37,479 nucleotides of DNA from Novosphingobium sp. AP12 (GTDB taxonomy: Bacteria; Pseudomonadota; Alphaproteobacteria; Sphingomonadales; Sphingomonadaceae): NCBI RefSeq assembly GCF_000281975.1, contig NZ_AKKE01000030.1:1-37479 (forward strand). The letters are read 5' to 3'. The position numbers and the translations under genes were made by a program. Position 1 is the first letter of the stretch. Every line of letters starts with the position of its first letter. Below are positions 33,109-37,479 of the stretch, piece after piece. The notes under the pieces were generated by a model. That model saw only the letters and a list, made by a program, of their open reading frames with translations. It did no database searches and had not been told where the DNA came from.

Positions 33109-34584
33109 TCAGAGCCTCAGCGACGCGCGCAAGGGGCCGAGGTGCCGGGCGTAGCGCTCCGCCGATCCGACGGAGGCCGAATGGATCGGCTGGCGGACCT
33201 GCGCCGCGCTGGCGGTCATCACGCCGCCGCGATCGTCCTGCGGGCTGAGGCAGGCATCTTCAGACGCAACGCCAAGGCGGGACAGCAGCACTTCAAAGTT
33301 TTCGCGCGGCGCCGCAACCAAGTCTTCGTAGTCTATCTCGATAAGCTGCTCGCCAAGGGCGGCCCGCCAGTGCTTCATCAGCGCCTGATAGGCTCGGTGG
33401 TACGCGCCGATCTCCGTCAAGTCGTAGGAGAAAGGATAGGCATCGCGAAACAGCGTCTTGTAGATCGCGAAGCACAGGTCGAGCGGGCGGCGCCTGATGT
33501 GGATCAGCACCGCGTCCGGCAGCGCGCGCGCTATGACGCCGCCGTACAGGAAGTTCATCGGCAACTTGTCGGTGAACCGCGGCTTTGCGTCGCGCAGCGG
33601 CTGGACCGCGCCGAGATATCTTTCGCCGATCATGGACGGATCGAGGTAAGCGCTGCAATCGACCAGTTCGCTTTTACTCGAAGGCATGCGCCCGAACTGC
33701 GCGCGGAACGCGCCGACCAGCGCCTGCCCGAAGTAGGGCAATTCACCCAGGGGTTGTACGTGCGAATGCCGTCCCAGCATCCGTTCCAGCAGGGTGGAGC
33801 CGGAGCGCGGCATGCCAATGACGAAGATCGGCCCACCGCCCGACCGTGCTCCCCGGGCAGGCGCGCACCAATCCGCATTGTGGACCTCGGTGATACGTTC
33901 CATGGCCTCGACATCTTCGGAGATCGCATAACGCATATGGCGCCGACGGAGAGCGGCACCTCGCGCGATCTCCGCGAAGGCGCTGTCGCGATCGCCAAGA
34001 TCCTCCAGTTCCTTGCCAAGCGCGTAACGCAGGAACACTTCGCTCTGCCAGGGCATGGCACCGCTGCCGATTGCAGATCTCAATTGGGAGACGTGGTTGG
34101 CCCGCTGCGTCTGGCGCCGGAGGAGGGAGCGATTGTGCCAGGCCTCCGCATGGCCCGGCGCAATAGTTATGATCCGATCGTAGGCCCACTCGGCCTCATC
34201 CGAAAGGCCGAGAAACCCAGCGGTCGTCGCTAGGTTGAACAACACGCCCGGCCGTTCAGGCGCAAGCTTATGGGCGCGCGAAAACGCCTCGTGGGCGCGA
34301 TCGGGCTTGTGGCAGCGGGTGTACGTGTTGCCAACCAGGTCGAGCGCCCAGAGTTGCGACACCGACGGCATCGCCAGATCGGCCGCGGCAAGAGCTGGTC
34401 CCACATGTCCAAGCGCTGCATGGGCATAGGCCACCTGAGCATGGAGCCGCGCGTCCATCAGCCCCGCGGGACATGCCAGTTCGAACGCCCGCAGGAGGTC
34501 CGCTGGCTTGCCGTCCTTCAGCAAGGACAGGCCGAGAGCGATCAGCCTGTTCGTCTCCGTATCGGCAATGTCCTTGGAAGCCAT
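33109..34584 (-). CDS. TPR-repeat sulfotransferase
   Basis: The 491-residue protein joins an N-terminal region of tetratricopeptide-like helices (about residues 1-220; e.g. LDLVGNTYTRCHKPDRAHEA) to a sulfotransferase domain. The PAPS 5'-phosphosulfate loop is FVIGMPRSGSTLLERML (around 250-266), and the 3'-phosphate region follows near LIHIRRRPLDLCFAIYK. Sulfotransferases move sulfate from PAPS to a hydroxyl or amine. There is no signal peptide. TPR-sulfotransferases are often found beside TonB-dependent receptors in sphingomonads and caulobacters, as I recall, without a known acceptor. The beta-propeller gene ends seven bases upstream. Confidence 0.88.
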   Translation of the reverse strand: MASKDIADTETNRLIALGLSLLKDGKPADLLRAFELACPAGLMDARLHAQVAYAHAALGHVGPALAAADLAMPSVSQLWALDLVGNTYTRCHKPDRAHEAFSRAHKLAPERPGVLFNLATTAGFLGLSDEAEWAYDRIITIAPGHAEAWHNRSLLRRQTQRANHVSQLRSAIGSGAMPWQSEVFLRYALGKELEDLGDRDSAFAEIARGAALRRRHMRYAISEDVEAMERITEVHNADWCAPARGARSGGGPIFVIGMPRSGSTLLERMLGRHSHVQPLGELPYFGQALVGAFRAQFGRMPSSKSELVDCSAYLDPSMIGERYLGAVQPLRDAKPRFTDKLPMNFLYGGVIARALPDAVLIHIRRRPLDLCFAIYKTLFRDAYPFSYDLTEIGAYHRAYQALMKHWRAALGEQLIEIDYEDLVAAPRENFEVLLSRLGVASEDACLSPQDDRGGVMTASAAQVRQPIHSASVGSAERYARHLGPLRASLRL

Positions 34585-34591
34585 AGTTCGC

Positions 34592-35521
34592 TCAGTTGCC
34601 GATGGTCTCCGGATGAGGCCACCACGTCATCGTGTCTATGTCGTGCTCGGTCGTCCAGAGCCCGGCATCGACATAACGCAGCGCTCCGCTGCCGATCTGG
34701 TCTCCGATGCGTGCCTGGATCTCGAGCGTCTTCGGGTCGATGACCACGAACATCTGGTCCTCGGTCGTGCGCAGCCAGATCTTGCCACCGCCGGCTGTGA
34801 CTTCGCCCCACTTGAGCTTGTCGCCAACCTTGACACGCCCGTTCACTTCGCCGCTGGTGGGATCGACGCGGGCAACCGTGCCGTCACCTTGTTCCTGCAC
34901 CCACACGCCGCCTTCTCCGGCGGCCAGAAAGCCGGGTTCGCTGCCCGTGGCGGTCTTGTGCGTGACGGAGTTAGTGGCCGGATCGATCCGTTGTAGGCTG
35001 CCATGGGTGCTGCTGGCTGCCCAGAGCATGCCGTAGCCGAAGACCAGATACCAGCTGTCGGGATCGACCTTGATGGTGGCGATGACTTTCAGTGTTTTCG
35101 GATCGACTCGGCTGATCACGCCCTTGGTGTCGCTCGGCACCCATAGCGATCCTGCGCCATAGGCCACGTTGAACTCGCCCGGACTGGCGAGACCGGTCTT
35201 GATGGCGGCAGTTATCTTGAGCGAATTGGTATCTATCCTGTTGAGCGTCCCATTGCTGCAGTCCGCGGCCCAGAGATCGCGGTCGACGATGACCATTGCT
35301 CCGCAGGGCTTGCCCATGACGATCTGCCCGAGCTTGCCCTTGGTGGACCAGTGCTCGACGCGGCTCTGGTTGTTGATCCAGACGGTGTCGTCCTTGGGAT
35401 CGATCTCCGCGAAGTTGGCGAAGCCGGGAACGGTGATGACCTGCTTCTCCAGCTCTGCTGCGCTGGAGGGCGACCACACGCAGATCGCGGCGACCGGGAG
35501 CATCGACCAGATCCGTTTCAT
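34592..35521 (-). CDS. Secreted beta-propeller protein (Vgb/YncE-like)
   Basis: The 309-residue protein has a signal peptide (MKRIWSMLPVAAICVW, cleavage near SSAAE) and repeated blade units of the kind GxLWVxxxxxGxxxRIDPxTxxV: SLWVPSDTKGVISRVDPKTLKV, with similar units at MLWAASSTHGSLQRIDP and GVWVQEQGDGTVARVDP (units named here in short form). This fits a six- or seven-blade propeller like virginiamycin B lyase or YncE. Catalytic His and Glu residues of true Vgb lyases cannot be confirmed, so a ligand-binding role in the periplasm is as likely. The ATG at 35521 has AGGTCAGGA upstream; a GTG 24 bases earlier is not favoured. Confidence 0.85.
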   Translation of the reverse strand: MKRIWSMLPVAAICVWSPSSAAELEKQVITVPGFANFAEIDPKDDTVWINNQSRVEHWSTKGKLGQIVMGKPCGAMVIVDRDLWAADCSNGTLNRIDTNSLKITAAIKTGLASPGEFNVAYGAGSLWVPSDTKGVISRVDPKTLKVIATIKVDPDSWYLVFGYGMLWAASSTHGSLQRIDPATNSVTHKTATGSEPGFLAAGEGGVWVQEQGDGTVARVDPTSGEVNGRVKVGDKLKWGEVTAGGGKIWLRTTEDQMFVVIDPKTLEIQARIGDQIGSGALRYVDAGLWTTEHDIDTMTWWPHPETIGN

Positions 35522-35703
35522 TCCTGACCTTTCAAGCGCGGGCACCTATGCCAACGACCCGGCGTTACCACCTACCGGTGCCGGTTTGGACAAGTGCTGT
35601 CGCAAACGAAACCATCTCGCTAGATGGTCACCGTTCATTAAAGCCATCAACCACATCTATGTCTTCCGCGATCGGCCGCGGCATGCATACGAGCGACCGC
35701 TTC

Positions 35704-35740
35704 GTTTGCGGGACGAATGCGGCGATAGCGTCCCGCAAAC
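35704..35740 (-). terminator. Hairpin after the EF-hand gene
   Basis: GTTTGCGGGACG (35704-35715) pairs perfectly with 35729-35740 around a 13-base loop, 20 bases beyond the stop of the minus-strand EF-hand gene. No T-run follows. It separates the TonB/DUF4198/EF-hand group from the beta-propeller gene. The rest of the gap 35546-35759 shows nothing further that I can name. Confidence 0.6.
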
Positions 35741-35759
35741 CGTCGCGGCCGCACTTGGA

Positions 35760-36245
35760 TCAGTATGAGCCCGAGATGTCCGAAGCATCGACGACGCCGT
35801 CGCCATTGCTATCGAGCTTCCTGAACATCCGCTCGCCCGACGCGTTGAATTCCGCGAGCGTCAGGTTGCCGTCCTTGTCGGTGTCGAGCACGCCGAAGCG
35901 GACGTGGGCCTGCTTGAGCTGGCCTTCAGGCGCTTTGGCGCCCTTGCCGAAGCGGCTGGAAAATTCGCCCACATAGTCGGCTTCGCTCACCTTGCCATCA
36001 CCGTCGAGGTCGAACGCGCGGTACTTCGCGGTACGGGAGGCGGTAAACTCAGCGGAGGTTACGCGGCCGTCGTGGTCGGTATCGTTCTCGCCCGCGAAAG
36101 CATCCTTGCCGTGACCAGGCGCGGCGCGGCGTTCCGGCTCGCCGTGGTCGGCTGCTCCGGGGGCTTCCTGAGCGAACGCCGTCTGTCCGGCGGCGCAGGC
36201 GAGGACGATGCCAAGCATGCCGGCGGTGAACTTGGACTTGGTCAT
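35760..36245 (-). CDS. Periplasmic protein with four EF-hands
   Basis: The 161-residue protein has a signal peptide (hydrophobic residues 9-24, cleavage near AFAQE). Four calcium-binding loops follow: DTDHDGRVTSAEF, DLDGDGKVSEADY, DTDKDGNLTLAEF and DSNGDGVVDASDI; each has acidic or polar residues at positions 1, 3 and 5 and Gly at position 6. Bacterial proteins of this kind bind Ca2+ outside the cytoplasm; the partner is unknown. I chose the ATG at 36245, preceded by GGAGA; an upstream in-frame start overlaps the DUF4198 gene. It lies 26 bases downstream of that gene. Confidence 0.9.
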   Translation of the reverse strand: MTKSKFTAGMLGIVLACAAGQTAFAQEAPGAADHGEPERRAAPGHGKDAFAGENDTDHDGRVTSAEFTASRTAKYRAFDLDGDGKVSEADYVGEFSSRFGKGAKAPEGQLKQAHVRFGVLDTDKDGNLTLAEFNASGERMFRKLDSNGDGVVDASDISGSY

Positions 36246-36271
36246 GATATTCTCCGTTTGGTAAAAGCGGC

Positions 36272-37075
36272 TCATTCTTCGACCTGGAAGGTGAGCGATG
36301 TGGTGTAGCTGCGCTCGTCCGTGCCCGAGCCCGCGGGCGCGTCGGCGCGGTGGCGGGCCATCAATACGTAGACGCCGGGGCGGTCGAAGCGAAGGACTGC
36401 ACCGCCTTTGGTGTCGGTCGTCACCTGACGGTGAACAACCGCTTCCTCGTAGTCCGCTCCGCCGCGGTCGAGGACGAGTTCCTGCCCGGGCATGGGCTTA
36501 CCGTCGAACAGGACCTGCAACTCGAAGGGCTTGTCGAGGTAGACTTCGCTGGGGTGGGTGACCGGGCGGATCTGCAGGCGGCCGATCGCCACGTCCACCG
36601 GCGCGCGGGTCGCCTTCTTCTTCGACACGTAGGTATCCGCGACCGTCTCGGTCTGGCTGGTGCGGACCTGGGTCGCTTCCTTCGGCACCTCGCCCGGAAC
36701 CGAGCGCCATTGGCCACCGATAAGCGCGCTCTTGCCGATGCGGCCGAGGCGCACGCCGGTGCTGAAACGATAGGTGCCGTCCTGATCGAGCGCGGCCTCT
36801 AGCATGACCAACTGTTTGAGCGGCGTAATCGACTGGAACTCCCCGTTCGATCCATCAGGCAGGACGACGTGGTAGTCCTTGGAATCGACCGGCACTTCGG
36901 GATGGAAGAACTTTTCGGCAAATGCCGATTCCACGGTCACCATGCGCTCGGTGTTCGCCGAGAAGACCTTGGGCAGCAGATACGAGGTATGGGCAGATGC
37001 CATACCGGGCCAGACCGCCCACAGCAGTGCTGCGAGCCCCAGCGAGCGGGTGCGGATGGGTTGCGTTGCGATCAT
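36272..37075 (-). CDS. DUF4198 periplasmic protein
   Basis: The 267-residue protein has a signal peptide (LGLAALLWAVWPGMASA) cut before AHTSYLLP, placing a His at or near the mature N-terminus. That N-terminal His followed by a beta-rich body (TVESAFAEKFFHPEV; PGQELVLDRGG; GVYVLMARHRAD) is the look of DUF4198 proteins, some of which are linked to nickel or cobalt uptake (NikM-like). Metal binding here is inferred. The gene lies between TonB upstream and the EF-hand gene downstream on the same strand. Confidence 0.82.
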   Translation of the reverse strand: MIATQPIRTRSLGLAALLWAVWPGMASAHTSYLLPKVFSANTERMVTVESAFAEKFFHPEVPVDSKDYHVVLPDGSNGEFQSITPLKQLVMLEAALDQDGTYRFSTGVRLGRIGKSALIGGQWRSVPGEVPKEATQVRTSQTETVADTYVSKKKATRAPVDVAIGRLQIRPVTHPSEVYLDKPFELQVLFDGKPMPGQELVLDRGGADYEEAVVHRQVTTDTKGGAVLRFDRPGVYVLMARHRADAPAGSGTDERSYTTSLTFQVEE

Positions 37076-37103
37076 GCTCGGTAGTCCCCTTTGAGCGATG
37101 CGG

Positions 37104-37479
37104 TCATTGTCCGGAGATTTCGAATGTGAAGCTGTGTGAGACGCCGTCTGGCGGCGAGGGCAAGGGCACGGCGCGGCGAACCAGTTGCACGGCCTCGCGA
37201 TCGAAACGCGACGAGCCCGAACTACGGGTAACGCTGATGTTGCGCGCGGAGCCGTCCGGTTCGACGATGAATGCGACGAGCACTTTGCCCGAGCCTATCG
37301 TGTTGGTCTGTCGATAACGCAGGAGGTGCTGGTAAACTCGGCCTTTGTAATTGCTGACGGCCGAGTTCCCGTCCAAGCCGCTGCGCCCGCCACCAGCGCC
37401 GCCAGTGCCGCGCTGATCGGTGCTCCTGTCCTGGCCCTGGCCGTGTTGTGGCGGAACCGCCACAACGGCGGGGGGGGGG
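37104..37479 (-). CDS. Energy transducer TonB, C-terminal part
   Basis: The frame is open to the window edge, so the N-terminus (membrane anchor and most of the Pro-rich linker) is missing. About 124 residues are visible: a Pro/Gly/Gln-rich linker, then the TonB C-terminal domain (YQHLLRYRQTNTIGSGKVLV, FIVEPDGSARNISVTRSS, FDREAVQLVRRAVPLPSPP). TonB carries proton-motive energy from ExbB/ExbD to outer-membrane receptors. The run of Cs at the start of the coding strand encodes consecutive prolines. A GTG at 37463 is internal, not a start. It may serve the TonB-dependent receptor at the other end of the same-strand gene run. Confidence 0.88.
   Translation of the reverse strand, partial: PPPAVVAVPPQHGQGQDRSTDQRGTGGAGGGRSGLDGNSAVSNYKGRVYQHLLRYRQTNTIGSGKVLVAFIVEPDGSARNISVTRSSGSSRFDREAVQLVRRAVPLPSPPDGVSHSFTFEISGQ

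Noticed and set aside
1..37479. CRISPR arrays, tRNA or rRNA genes, transposase genes, phage genes
   Set aside because: Scanning the gaps showed no regularly spaced repeats, no tRNA-like T-loop context and no integrase or transposase reading frame.

Overview
The window is GC-rich, densely coded DNA that looks like a sphingomonad alphaproteobacterium (Sphingomonadales; Novosphingobium-like is my best guess). The grounds are an RpoH-type promoter of the alphaproteobacterial form ahead of dnaK, a PhaR-type PHA regulator, a pyruvate dehydrogenase E2/E3 block, an archaeal/eukaryotic-type prolyl-tRNA synthetase, a large TonB-dependent receptor, and a hairpin repeat of REP type. No database was consulted, so family names rest on motif recognition.

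Left part (1-20 kb), mostly core genes. It starts with the 3' end of a glycine-zipper envelope protein, then a convergent pair (a small HExxH protein and a PCu(A)C-type copper lipoprotein). Next comes dnaK-dnaJ with a heat-shock promoter and strong hairpins in and after the operon. A large patatin-like lipase diverges from radA, which is followed by cvpA, an IscU/NifU-like scaffold and alanine racemase. phaR (with a candidate self-operator), a Nudix hydrolase, proS and rnr follow. A REP-like double hairpin separates rnr from a convergent universal stress gene. Then comes a block with pyruvate dehydrogenase E2, two tandem hotdog thioesterases (the first lacking the catalytic Asp) and lipoamide dehydrogenase, closed by a classic terminator.

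Middle part (20-25 kb): a cytoplasmic-looking arylsulfatase with a palindrome upstream, a 75-bp inverted-repeat element, a single-domain PilZ protein, acetyl-CoA synthetase, and a 41-residue four-cysteine protein that is easily missed.

Right part (25-37.5 kb) looks accessory. A Tat-type lipoprotein of the urea-carboxylase-associated ABC substrate-binding family sits next to a LysR regulator on the plus strand, with no permease or ATPase visible. Facing them is a run of nine genes, all on the minus strand: TonB (partial, at the window edge), a DUF4198 periplasmic protein, a four-EF-hand protein, a secreted beta-propeller, a TPR-sulfotransferase, an isopenicillin-N-synthase-like 2-oxoglutarate/Fe(II) oxygenase, an unrecognised 295-residue protein translationally coupled to it, a membrane di-iron hydroxylase and a TonB-dependent receptor. 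Taken together they suggest TonB-driven capture of a small organic substrate followed by oxidation. The substrate is unknown; a urea/guanidino-type or sulfur-containing compound is only a hypothesis.
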